Shown here piece after piece: positions 7,681 to 15,566 of a stretch of 64,000 bases of DNA. A program made the translations under genes and the position numbers. Within the stretch, counting starts at the first letter, position 1, and each line of letters starts with the position of its first letter. The DNA is from Burkholderiales bacterium (GTDB lineage Bacteria; Pseudomonadota; Gammaproteobacteria; Burkholderiales; SG8-41). The stretch is taken from the NCBI GenBank assembly GCA_020854035.1, contig JADZGE010000021.1, forward strand, positions 1 to 64,000. Reading direction: 5' to 3'. The notes under the pieces are model-generated. The model was not told the DNA's origin. It saw only the letters and a list, made by a program, of their open reading frames with translations, and searched no databases.

Positions 7681-8504
7681 CAGTACCGGGTTTTCGCCGC
7701 TTCGCCGAGGATCTCTTCGGCTTTGAGAATAACCGGCCGGTCGACCATCCTGCCGTCCACCGAGATCGCGGCGCCGCGCGCGGCTTGCGCGGCGGCAACG
7801 ATGCGCCGCGCCCACGCGATCGCGTCCGCGCCGGGCCGGAAGCACTCGTTCACCACCGGGACCTGCCGCGGATGGATGCAGAGCTTGCCTCCGAAGCCCC
7901 AGCGCCGGCACCTCGCGGTGTCGCTGCGCACGCGTTCCACATCCTCGATCTCGACGGTGACGCCGTCTACCGGCGGCTGGATGCCCGCCACGCGCGAGGC
8001 GAGCACGAGCCCCGAGCGAAAGCAGGAAAGCTCCTCGCCCTCGCCATCGATGCGGAGATCCAGCTGGAAGTCGAGGGTACCGAACACCAGGCGCCGGACC
8101 TGCGGCGCCTCGCAGAGCGCGGCGAGGGCGGAGTAGCCACGCGCCGTCTCGATCAGCGGCAGGATCGGCGCCGGTGCCTTCAGCCGCGAGACGGCATGGC
8201 GCACGTGATCGACCCGCTCGGCCTTGGCGAGCACCACTCCCCCGACCCCGAGCGCGGCACAGAGCTTCAGGTCTTCCTCGAACCATTGCGTTTCGGGGCT
8301 GTTGACGCGGACGAGAATCGAGCCCGCGCCGGATGCCAGGCCGCGCGCCGCGGCTTCTCGGGCCGCGGCCTTGTCCGCCGGAGCAACCGCGTCCTCCAGA
8401 TCGACGATTACCGCGTCCGCCCCCGCGGCGAACGCTTTCGCGACGCGTTCGGTGCGTGTCGCGGGCACGAAAAGATAGGACCTGTGTAGGGGCGCGTTCT
8501 CCAC
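7680..8504 (-). CDS. HpcH/HpaI (CitE-like) CoA-ester lyase
   Basis: The 274-residue protein begins HRSYLFVPATRTERVAKAF and has the CitE/Mcl TIM-barrel motifs GADAVIVDLEDAVAP, LVRVN, ILPLIETARG and GTLDFQLDL, plus the acidic metal ligands expected for the family. Members cleave citramalyl-, malyl- or similar CoA esters, for example citramalyl-CoA to acetyl-CoA and pyruvate. The start is GTG 8504. It is followed directly by the ankyrin gene and preceded 8 bases away by the mesaconyl-CoA-hydratase-like gene, which supports a citramalyl-CoA-type substrate. The exact substrate is inferred. Confidence 0.88.
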   Translation of the reverse strand: MENAPLHRSYLFVPATRTERVAKAFAAGADAVIVDLEDAVAPADKAAAREAAARGLASGAGSILVRVNSPETQWFEEDLKLCAALGVGGVVLAKAERVDHVRHAVSRLKAPAPILPLIETARGYSALAALCEAPQVRRLVFGTLDFQLDLRIDGEGEELSCFRSGLVLASRVAGIQPPVDGVTVEIEDVERVRSDTARCRRWGFGGKLCIHPRQVPVVNECFRPGADAIAWARRIVAAAQAARGAAISVDGRMVDRPVILKAEEILGEAAKTRY

Positions 8505-8512
8505 GGGGAATC

Positions 8513-9361
8513 CTAGAACGCCGCCTTCGCCCGCATCGCGTACGCGCCCGCTTCATTTGCGGTCCACACCTCGGCGGTGGAAGTCGCGGCGTCGAACCTG
8601 CCGTTCACCGTGAATGGCGCACCGACAAACAGCGGGTGCTGCGCGCGGTACTCGAACGTCTTCACCGGACGCCCGCTCTCGCGGCGGCAGAGATCAAGGA
8701 GCAGCGTGGCCTGCAGCGGACCGTGCACCACGAGCCCGGGGTAGTGCTCTTCGCCGACCGCGTAATCCCGGTCGTAATGGATACGGTGACCGTTGAAGGT
8801 GAGAGCGGAGTAGCGGAACAGCATGGTCGAGTCGGGTACCACTTTGCGCCGCCACGGCGATTCGGCGGGCGCCTGCTGCGCGGGCGGCAACGGATCGCCC
8901 TTCTTCGCGGTTTCCCGATAGACAATGTCCTGATCCTCGACGATCGCGATGCGCGCGCCGGCGCGAATCGTGTGGCGCACCTTGACGAAGACGAGCGCGC
9001 CGCTGCGGCCCGACTTGGGTTCGACCGAGATGATCTCGGATTCGCGCACGATGCTCTCGCCGACCGCGAGCGTCCCGGGAAACTCGAGGCGTCCGCCGGC
9101 CCACATCCGGCGTGGCAGCGGCACCGGCGGCAGAAAGCCGCCGCGCCGGGGATGGCCGTCCGGGCCGAGCTCGGCGGGCGGCTTTGCTTCGAGGAAGAAG
9201 ATCCAGTGCCAGCCCGCGGGCACAGGTGCGCCGTTCTGCGCCGAGACGCCCGGATCGTCCACGGTCGCGGCAAGCGCGGTGACGGGCCAGGCCGTCACGA
9301 GATCGTTCCTGGTTTCCTTCCTGCCGACCCAGTCGCGCAGCTTTTCGAGATCATCTGCCAT
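8513..9361 (-). CDS. FAS1-like/HTD2-type dehydratase, mesaconyl-C4-CoA hydratase-like
   Basis: The 282-residue double hot-dog protein carries the strong family signature FRYSALTFNGHRIHYDRDYA followed by YPGLVVHGPLQATLLLDL. That is the hydratase motif of HTD2-like and mesaconyl-C4-CoA hydratase (Meh) proteins. The N-terminal hot dog begins near LRDWVGRKETRNDLVTAWPV. Members hydrate an enoyl-CoA, in Meh mesaconyl-C4-CoA to citramalyl-CoA. It lies between the CoA transferase (6 bases upstream) and the CitE-like lyase, so a transfer - hydrate - cleave sequence is plausible. Confidence 0.85.
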   Translation of the reverse strand: MADDLEKLRDWVGRKETRNDLVTAWPVTALAATVDDPGVSAQNGAPVPAGWHWIFFLEAKPPAELGPDGHPRRGGFLPPVPLPRRMWAGGRLEFPGTLAVGESIVRESEIISVEPKSGRSGALVFVKVRHTIRAGARIAIVEDQDIVYRETAKKGDPLPPAQQAPAESPWRRKVVPDSTMLFRYSALTFNGHRIHYDRDYAVGEEHYPGLVVHGPLQATLLLDLCRRESGRPVKTFEYRAQHPLFVGAPFTVNGRFDAATSTAEVWTANEAGAYAMRAKAAF

Positions 9362-9367
9362 GTGCTT

Positions 9368-10564
9368 TCAGCCGGCCTGGCGGCACGGCTCCTCCCCGGT
9401 CACTCCCAGCCAATCCCTCAGAACTTCGTCCGTGTGCTCGCCGAGCTGCGGGGGCGGCTTGATCTCGCTTCCGGTTTCCGACATCCGCCACGGCGGCCCG
9501 ACCAGGCGGATTCTGCCGGAAACCGGGTGCTCGACTTCCCGCAACAGTCCGCGGTGCGCAACCTGCGGATCGGTGAGCGCCTGCGCATAGTCGTTCACCC
9601 TCGCATAGGGCAGCCGATACTCGTCGAGCCGCGCGCCCCAGTACGCGGTATCGTGCTCGGCGAAGCGCCGCGCCACCGCTTCGTTCACCTCGTGCCGGTT
9701 GCGCACGCGCAACGCCATCGTGCGAAAGCGCGGATCGTCCAGCCATTCCGGCGCTGCGAGCGCCTCGCAGAAGGGCTGCCATTGTTCCTCATCGTGGACC
9801 ATGACCGCGATGTAGTCGTTGTCCGCGGTGCGATAGGTATTCGCGGGCACGCGCAGGGGGTTCTCGTTGCCGAGCCGCGGCGGGGCGATGCTCGCTTGCA
9901 GCGTCTCTCCCATGCGCGTGCCGACCGAGGCGAGCAGCGCGTCCTGCATCGACAGGTCGATGTACTGCCCTCCGCCGGCGTCGGTCACGAGCCGCAGCGC
10001 GTTGACTATGGCGTAGGCCGCGAACATGCCGGCGATGACGTCCGCGAGAGGCGCGCCGACCATCGTCGGTTCCCCGTCGGTGAATCCGGTCACGCTCATG
10101 ATACCGCTCACCGCCTGGATGATGGGATCGAGCGCCAGCCGGTTGCGGTACGGTCCGGTCTGACCGAATCCGGAAAGCGAGCAGTAAACGAGCCTCGCGT
10201 TCGACTCGCGCACGGCTTCCCACCCGACCCCGAGGCGATCCACCGTTCCGGGAGAGAAATTCTCGACCGCGACGTCCGCCTTGGCGATGAGGCGCAGCGC
10301 GATCGCCCGCTGCTCGTCGTCCTTGAGATCGAGCGCGACGCTCTTCTTCGAGCGATTGAGCGCATTGAAGTAATCCTGGTGGCCTTCGCGGCCCCGGTAG
10401 GGAACGGTGCGACGCAGGTCGTCCCCGTGCCCGGCGCGCTCGATCTTCACGACCTCCGCCCCCATGTCGGCCAACATCATCGTGCAGTACGGGCCGGCCA
10501 CCACTTGCGTGAAATCGACGACGCGCACGCCCGCGAGCGGCAGCCTGCGACTGGTGTTCGCCAT
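9368..10564 (-). CDS. Family III (CaiB/BaiF) acyl-CoA transferase
   Basis: The 398-residue protein shows LPLAGVRVVDFTQVVAGPYC, LADMGAEVVKIERAGHGDD and SGFGQTGPYR, all hallmarks of class III CoA transferases. The catalytic Asp is predicted at residue 175 in APLADVIAG. The enzyme moves CoA from a donor such as succinyl-CoA to a carboxylic acid and would activate the substrate of this operon. It is the third gene from the operon start, 3 bases after the MaoC-like gene. Confidence 0.9.
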   Translation of the reverse strand: MANTSRRLPLAGVRVVDFTQVVAGPYCTMMLADMGAEVVKIERAGHGDDLRRTVPYRGREGHQDYFNALNRSKKSVALDLKDDEQRAIALRLIAKADVAVENFSPGTVDRLGVGWEAVRESNARLVYCSLSGFGQTGPYRNRLALDPIIQAVSGIMSVTGFTDGEPTMVGAPLADVIAGMFAAYAIVNALRLVTDAGGGQYIDLSMQDALLASVGTRMGETLQASIAPPRLGNENPLRVPANTYRTADNDYIAVMVHDEEQWQPFCEALAAPEWLDDPRFRTMALRVRNRHEVNEAVARRFAEHDTAYWGARLDEYRLPYARVNDYAQALTDPQVAHRGLLREVEHPVSGRIRLVGPPWRMSETGSEIKPPPQLGEHTDEVLRDWLGVTGEEPCRQAG

Positions 10565-10567
10565 CTG

Positions 10568-10990
10568 TCAGATCTTCACGCCGGTCGCCGGGACGAGGCC
10601 GCTCGCGGTGCCGGCGACGACCTTCTCCCGATTCTGGTTCTCTATCCACACTTCGCATTGCACGCGCAGCATGTCGCCCTCGGGTTCGACCCCGGTCACG
10701 CTGCCTCGGGCGACGCAGAAGTCGGTGACGAACACCGGCTTGCGAAACGAGAGATCGTATCTGCCTCCCACCACCCAGCCCGCGCCGAAGCAGAGCCGCA
10801 GCTGCCGGAACGTCAACGCCGCCACCTGCGGGCCGATGGCAACCGGCGCGGGGAGCCCTTCCCGCGCGGCGGCATCGTAATCGGTGTGTATGGTCTTCTC
10901 GTCGCCGCGCTTGAAATCCTCGAGCCTGAACTTCCTCGACACCGTCGGCAGCACGCAGCCCGCGCTGACCCTGTGATCGATCACTCCCAT
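10568..10990 (-). CDS. MaoC-like hot-dog protein (hydratase partner subunit)
   Basis: The 140-residue protein has a single hot-dog fold pattern (FRLEDFKRGDEKTIHTDYDA, GLPAPVAIGPQVAALTFRQL, GGRYDLSFRKPVFVTDFC). The canonical DxNPxH signature of (R)-specific enoyl-CoA hydratases is not visible, and the usual AHG is AIG here, so it may be the structural half of a heteromer with the 11027-11536 protein. The 36-base gap between the two genes and their separate hot-dog folds support a two-subunit hydratase. Substrate is inferred to be an unsaturated acyl-CoA. Confidence 0.75.
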   Translation of the reverse strand: MGVIDHRVSAGCVLPTVSRKFRLEDFKRGDEKTIHTDYDAAAREGLPAPVAIGPQVAALTFRQLRLCFGAGWVVGGRYDLSFRKPVFVTDFCVARGSVTGVEPEGDMLRVQCEVWIENQNREKVVAGTASGLVPATGVKI

Positions 10991-11026
10991 GTCTGCCGTC
11001 CCTCGGAATGCGCTCCGGCGGATCTC

Positions 11027-11536
11027 TCAGATCTTCTCGGGCTTGATGCCCGAATCGATGCCCGCGCCCTCGCGTGGCGCCGAACGTTCGACGAAATCAA
11101 GCACATGGGTTCGCCTGGTGCGGAAGACGAGATTGCCGCTGGCGTCGCGACCTTGCGCCTGATACACGACGAACTCGCGCTCCTTCCTGACGTATTTCCC
11201 GACGACACTACCGGTGACCCTGAGCGTCATGCCCGGCTCGATCGCCCTGAACGACTCGCTCTCCCAGCGCACGAAGAGCCCCCGCACGTTGAAGGCACGC
11301 GAGAACAGCCAGCGCGGCGGCCGATACGTGATCTGCGGCGGCGCGACACGGGGAGCGTCCGCGCCCTGCGGAAAGTACATCGGATCGAAATCCTGATCGA
11401 GCTGGCACTGGAGATCCACGAGGTCGTCGGTGATCCGCCATTCCATCTCGCCGAGGCTGTGGCCGACCTCGATGTCCTCGAACGCGGCGCGCCGCCCCCG
11501 TGCGTCCTCGAGGACTCGCGTTTTCGGCGTGCTCAT
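11027..11536 (-). CDS. FAS1-like/MaoC N-terminal-type hot-dog dehydratase subunit
   Basis: The 169-residue protein (AAFEDIEVGHSLGEMEWRIT, FDPMYFPQGADAPRVAPPQ, GLFVRWESESFRAIEPGMTL) resembles the N-terminal hot dog of FAS1-like dehydratases. I chose ATG 11536 over 11542 because GAGGG then lies 8 bases upstream. It is the first gene of the minus-strand CoA-ester operon. The promoter would lie in 11543-11640, overlapped by a 20-bp palindrome. Confidence 0.75.
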   Translation of the reverse strand: MSTPKTRVLEDARGRRAAFEDIEVGHSLGEMEWRITDDLVDLQCQLDQDFDPMYFPQGADAPRVAPPQITYRPPRWLFSRAFNVRGLFVRWESESFRAIEPGMTLRVTGSVVGKYVRKEREFVVYQAQGRDASGNLVFRTRRTHVLDFVERSAPREGAGIDSGIKPEKI

Positions 11537-11563
11537 CTGCATTGCCCTCGCGGAAAGCCGGGT

Positions 11564-11592
11564 TTGACGAGGCCCGGGAAGTATTCTACCAT
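11564..11592 (+). promoter_or_regulatory. Candidate plus-strand promoter for the Bug-GntR operon
   Basis: TTGACG (11564-11569), a 17-base spacer and TACCAT (11587-11592) resemble a sigma-70 promoter reading toward 11713. On the opposite strand TAGAAT (complement of 11583-11588) is a good -10 for the divergent CoA-ester operon. The -10 of one promoter and the spacer of the other are covered by the palindrome at 11590-11609. Confidence 0.4.
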
Positions 11593-11609
11593 ATCATTCG
11601 AATGATATG
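11590..11609. promoter_or_regulatory. 20-bp perfect palindrome, probable operator
   Basis: CATATCATTCGAATGATATG is its own reverse complement over 20 bases. It stands in the only divergent intergenic space of the CoA-ester locus and overlaps promoter-like elements on both strands. A GntR/HutC repressor is encoded two genes away (12696-13427), and such proteins bind short palindromes as dimers, so it is the most likely ligand. Confidence 0.7.
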
Positions 11610-11712
11610 CATCTAGCCACCAAGGGATGACCCGCGTCGCCCGGCGAGCCGCGCCTGACGGCGGAACGTCCGGCCGGCAGGATGAGCCGGCGGAGGCGAC
11701 GAGGAGAGGAAT

Positions 11713-12684
11713 TTGAGAGCGAGCTTCAGCGCCCCGGCGCACGCCGCGCTGCTGGCGATACTGCTATCGGCGTCGGCAGGAGCCCAGACCTACCCGGTGA
11801 AGCCCGTGCGCATCGTCGCGCCCTACCCGCCGGGCGGCGGCGTCGACACCTCGGCGCGCATCATCGCGCAGGCGCTCTCCGAGGTCACGGGCCAGCAGTT
11901 CATCGTTGACAACAGGCCGGGCGCGGCCGGGCAGATCGGCACCGAGATCGCCGCGCGCGCAGTGCCCGACGGCTACACGCTGCTGCTCGGCAACGTCGGC
12001 CCCAACGCGATACTGCCGGCGAGCCGCGGCAACCTCCCCTACGATGCCGTCGCCGATTTCGCGCCGGTGAGTCTCGTCGCCGTTTCCGAATATGCCGTGA
12101 CGGTGCACCCGTCGTTTCCCGCGAGGGGCCTGGGAGCACTGATAGCGGTGGCGAGGACGCGGCGGGACAGGATCACCTTCGGCTCGACCGGCATCGCCAG
12201 CGGACCGCACCTCGCCGGCGAGCTCATGAACGCCCTAGCGAAGATCAGGCTCTACCACGTCCCGTACAAGGGAGCGGCCGGTGTCACGACCGCGCTCCTC
12301 AGCGGGGAGGTCGCGATGTCGTTCTCGACGCTGCCGAGCGTCATGCCGTTTCGCGCGAACGGCAAGCTGAGAATCCTTGCGGTCACCGGCGCGAAGCGCT
12401 CCCCGTTCGCGCCCGACATCCCCGCGGTCGCCGAGACCGTGCCGGGCTACGAAGTCACGCAATGGTACGGCGTGCTCGCCCCGGCGAGAACCGACGGGAT
12501 CATCGTCTCCGCGCTGAGCGCGCACATCGCGAAAGCGCTGGCGCGAGACAACGTAAGGCGCAGCTACGCCGCGAGCGGCGCCGAGGCGGTCGGCACGGCG
12601 CCGGCCGCTTTCGCGCAGCTCATCTCGGGTGAGATCGCGAAATACCGGAAGATCTTCGAGTCCGGCGCGGTGAAGCTCGACTGA
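11713..12684 (+). CDS. Bug/TctC-family periplasmic substrate-binding protein
   Basis: The 323-residue protein starts at a TTG (11713) after GAGGAGAGGA and has a signal peptide (LLAILLSASAGAQ). The Bug fold motifs follow: YPVKPVRIVAPYPPGGGVDT, FIVDNRPGAAGQIG and VPYKGAAG. Bug proteins capture carboxylates for tripartite tricarboxylate transporters, but no TctA/TctB membrane genes are nearby. Its place opposite the CoA-ester operon suggests it binds the acid that the operon degrades. It is followed 11 bases later by the GntR gene. Confidence 0.9.
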   Translation: MRASFSAPAHAALLAILLSASAGAQTYPVKPVRIVAPYPPGGGVDTSARIIAQALSEVTGQQFIVDNRPGAAGQIGTEIAARAVPDGYTLLLGNVGPNAILPASRGNLPYDAVADFAPVSLVAVSEYAVTVHPSFPARGLGALIAVARTRRDRITFGSTGIASGPHLAGELMNALAKIRLYHVPYKGAAGVTTALLSGEVAMSFSTLPSVMPFRANGKLRILAVTGAKRSPFAPDIPAVAETVPGYEVTQWYGVLAPARTDGIIVSALSAHIAKALARDNVRRSYAASGAEAVGTAPAAFAQLISGEIAKYRKIFESGAVKLD

Positions 12685-12695
12685 CGAGTGCCGGC

Positions 12696-13427
12696 ATGCC
12701 GCGGCTCCCCCTGTATCGGGAAGTAAAGGAGAAACTCATCCAGGCGCTCGCCGCGGGTGAGTGGCGGCCCGGAGCGAAAATACCGATCGAACGCGATCTC
12801 GCGCGACGTTTCGGGGTCGGCATTGCGACGGTGCGTGCCGCGGTGAGCGAGCTCGAAGCGGGAGGAATACTCGCGCGCAGGCAGGGCAAGGGAACTTTCG
12901 TCTCCGAGCACGCCCGGCGGGGGCGCTACTACCGCTTCTTCAACCTCGTGAACGCGGATGGTACGCGCGAGACGCCGGTGCGCAAGTTCGTGTCGCTCTC
13001 CCGCGGGCGTGCGACACCCGCGGAAGCCGAATTCCTGCGGCTCTCGCGTTACGGTGGGCGGCGCGACGTCTACCGGCTGCGCAGCACGTTCTCGATCCAC
13101 GGAACGGTGGCCGGCGTGAGCGACGCGACGGTTCCCGCCGGGCTGTTCCCGCGCATGACGCGCGCGGGGGTACGCGACGGCAGCCTCTCGCTCTACGCGC
13201 AGTATCAATCCAACTACAACGTGAACGTCATAGCGGTTTCGGCCGATTTGTCCGTGGCGAACGTCCCCGCCGACGTTGCGCGCCTTCTGGGTCTCAAGGG
13301 TTCGCGGGCGGCGCTGCGCATAGAACGCAAGGCCTACACCTACGCCGATGTACCGGTCGAGCTCCGGATCACGTGGGTGAACACGTCGGATTTCCGGTTC
13401 CACATCGATCAGGGCTCGACGGTCTGA
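12696..13427 (+). CDS. GntR/HutC-family transcriptional regulator
   Basis: The 243-residue protein has an N-terminal winged helix-turn-helix (IPIERDLARRFGVGIATVRA, GILARRQGKGTFVSEH). A UTRA ligand-binding domain follows (VYRLRSTFSIHG, SLSLYAQY, AALRIERKAYTYADVPVELR). HutC-type members usually repress neighbouring catabolic genes until a small ligand is bound. It is co-directional with the Bug gene and is the best candidate to bind the 11590-11609 palindrome. Confidence 0.9.
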   Translation: MPRLPLYREVKEKLIQALAAGEWRPGAKIPIERDLARRFGVGIATVRAAVSELEAGGILARRQGKGTFVSEHARRGRYYRFFNLVNADGTRETPVRKFVSLSRGRATPAEAEFLRLSRYGGRRDVYRLRSTFSIHGTVAGVSDATVPAGLFPRMTRAGVRDGSLSLYAQYQSNYNVNVIAVSADLSVANVPADVARLLGLKGSRAALRIERKAYTYADVPVELRITWVNTSDFRFHIDQGSTV

Positions 13428-13726
13428 AACCCCGCCCATGAGCGCCCGGACGTGAAAATGAAATCCGGCGTCTTCCGCTGAAACGAGGAGGTCGCTTGTC
13501 GAATCGATATCGGTATGCGGCAGATCCGGCATGGACATCGCGGCGAAATCGGCGCCGGTTGGCCGCCCGATCGTCCCCGGGAACAGCGGACCGAGCGCCG
13601 TGATGCCGGCCATGTCGCAGGTCGCCGCCGCAACGCTGCGGGCGCTGGCGGTGATCGCCGTGACGCGTTCCGGACCGGTGAGGCACGGCTCCCCGAGTCG
13701 GATGTTCGCCAAACAGGAGGCACCCC
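13428..13726. other. 299-base stretch without a convincing gene
   Basis: Short frames exist on both strands, for instance a plus-strand frame from 13531 and a minus-strand frame from 13712, but none has a family signature. The stretch may hold a promoter for the crotonase gene. I see no terminator with a T-tract. Confidence 0.4.
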
Positions 13727-14494
13727 ATGGGTGAAGCCGTTCAGTACGAAGTGCGCGGCCGCATCGCGTATATCACGCTCGACCGCCCGGGCAAGAAGAA
13801 CGCGCTCAACCGCGCGATGCGCAAGGAGGTCCAGGACGCCTTCACCGACGTCAAGTTCAATCCCGAGATCTGGATCGCGATACTGACCGGCAACGGCGAT
13901 ACGTTCTGCTCGGGCAAGGATCTCTTCGAGAGCATTCCGCCCGGGACGGAGAGGGGCGAAGTCATGTCGAACGACGAGCTCTACCTTTTCCAGCGCAATA
14001 CGTACAAGCCCTTCATCGTGGCGCTGAACGGTCCCTGCCTCGCGCAGGGCGGAGGCTTCGCGCTCAACGCCGACATCGTCATCATGTCCGAGCGTGCGAG
14101 CATCGGCTGGCCGCAGGTGAAGCGCGGCATCTCCTCGGTGAGCGGGCCGTGCTTCCTGCCGCACGCGGTCCCGTGGAACATCGCGATGGGCTATCTCATG
14201 CGCGGCAGGTTCATCTCCGCCGAAGAGGCGTACCGGCTCGGCCTCGCGAACGAAGTGGTCCCGCACGAAAAGCTCCTCGAAACCGCCGAGCGCTGGGCGC
14301 GGGAAATTCTGGAGAACGCGCCGCTCGCGGTACACGCGATCAAGGAGGCCGGGCGCCGCGGTCTCGAGGTCCCGGTCGACACGCGCGTCTACATGGCGCG
14401 CGACGTGGCGAACCGCCTGTTATCCGGCGAAGACGCCGTCGAAGGCGTGCGAGCCTTTCGGGAAAAGAGAAAACCGCAGTGGAAAGGACGCTAG
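13727..14494 (+). CDS. Enoyl-CoA hydratase/isomerase (crotonase) family protein
   Basis: The 255-residue protein has the crotonase landmarks ITLDRPGKKNALNRAMRKEV, GDTFCSGKDLFE (first oxyanion-hole region) and LNGPCLAQGGGFALNADIVI (second), as well as FISAEEAYRLGLANEVV. Family members hydrate, isomerise or hydrolyse acyl-CoA thioesters. An AGGAGG lies 8 bases before ATG 13727. It overlaps no neighbour and is followed 2 bases later by a Bug protein gene, so the two are one unit. The reaction is not decided by sequence alone. Confidence 0.88.
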   Translation: MGEAVQYEVRGRIAYITLDRPGKKNALNRAMRKEVQDAFTDVKFNPEIWIAILTGNGDTFCSGKDLFESIPPGTERGEVMSNDELYLFQRNTYKPFIVALNGPCLAQGGGFALNADIVIMSERASIGWPQVKRGISSVSGPCFLPHAVPWNIAMGYLMRGRFISAEEAYRLGLANEVVPHEKLLETAERWAREILENAPLAVHAIKEAGRRGLEVPVDTRVYMARDVANRLLSGEDAVEGVRAFREKRKPQWKGR

Positions 14495-14496
14495 CG

Positions 14497-15471
14497 ATGA
14501 AGATGCATGTGCCGGTACTATCCGCGGCCGCGCTCGCGGTGCTCCTCACCGGAGCGGGCAATGCGCAGCCGTATCCGGACAAGCCGGTGCGCCTCGTCGT
14601 CGGCTCGGCACCGGGGGGCGGCAACGATTTCGTGGCGCGCGTGGTCAACGCGCGGCTCTCCGAGCTCCTCGGCAAGCAGGTAATCATCGACAACCGCGGC
14701 GGCGCCGGGGGCCTGCTCGGCACCGAGATCGTCGCGCACGCCTCGCCGGACGGCTACACCTTGCTGCAGATGTTCAGCAACTTCGCGATCCTCCCGAGCC
14801 TTCATCCCAGGCTCACGTTCGACGTCGAGAGGGATTTCGCCCCGATCGTGAACGTCGCGTCCACCGCCCTCATCCTCGTGGTGCACCCCGGCGTGCCGGC
14901 GAACTCGGTGAGCGAGCTCATAGCGTACGCGAAGAGGAACCCGGACGCTCTCAATTTCGCCGCCCCGGGCGTGGGCTCGCTCGGGCATCTCGCGGGAGAG
15001 CTTTTCAAGTCCATGGCAAAGGTGAACATGACGCACGTCGCGTACAAGGGCGGCGGCCCCGCCATCGCCGCGCTCGTCGGCCGGGAAGTCCACCTCTATT
15101 TCTCGACCGTTCCGGCGGCGCTCGCTCAGGTCAAGGCGGGACGGCTGCGCGCGCTGGGCGTCACCAGTCCGAAGCGCCTCGCCGCGGCGCCCGCGGTACC
15201 GACGATCGCCGAGCAGGGCTTGCGCGGATTCGACGTGGTCGGGTGGTTTGGCATGTTCGCTCCCGCGCGCGCTCCGTCCGCGGTGGTTGAACTGCTGAAC
15301 GACCGGGTGAACAAGTCGCTCGCCGCGCCCGAGGTGAAGGAGCGCCTTGCTTCGGAAGGCGTGGAGCCCGAAGGCGGCACGCCGGTGTCATTCGCGAACC
15401 ACGTGAAGCGGGAGATCAGGAAGTGGAACGCCGTGGCGAGGCAGGCCGGCGTCGTGGCAAGGCCGCAATGA
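14497..15471 (+). CDS. Bug/TctC-family periplasmic substrate-binding protein
   Basis: The 324-residue protein starts at ATG 14497 and has a signal peptide ending near LTGAGNAQ. Bug motifs are YPDKPVRLVVGSAPGGGNDF, VIIDNRGGAGGLLGTEIV and VAYKGGGPAIAAL. Its start lies 2 bases after the crotonase stop, so the pair is probably co-transcribed and deals with one acid. It is the second of four Bug proteins in the window. Confidence 0.9.
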   Translation: MKMHVPVLSAAALAVLLTGAGNAQPYPDKPVRLVVGSAPGGGNDFVARVVNARLSELLGKQVIIDNRGGAGGLLGTEIVAHASPDGYTLLQMFSNFAILPSLHPRLTFDVERDFAPIVNVASTALILVVHPGVPANSVSELIAYAKRNPDALNFAAPGVGSLGHLAGELFKSMAKVNMTHVAYKGGGPAIAALVGREVHLYFSTVPAALAQVKAGRLRALGVTSPKRLAAAPAVPTIAEQGLRGFDVVGWFGMFAPARAPSAVVELLNDRVNKSLAAPEVKERLASEGVEPEGGTPVSFANHVKREIRKWNAVARQAGVVARPQ

Positions 15472-15566
15472 CCTCGAGCCGCGGGCCCGGCAGGCAGGCC
15501 GTATCCATCGCGAAGTCGGGTTGAACGAGGCCGGGACGCGAGATCGCCGCGCCCCGGGGGCTGCCG

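Noticed and set aside
8333-11605. A 1090-codon open frame on the plus strand
   Set aside because: It is antisense to five well-supported CoA-ester genes and its sequence is Arg/His-rich with no domain, a usual by-product of high GC.
13531-13734. A 67-codon plus-strand ORF upstream of the crotonase gene
   Set aside because: No Shine-Dalgarno sequence, no family match and overlap with the crotonase start.
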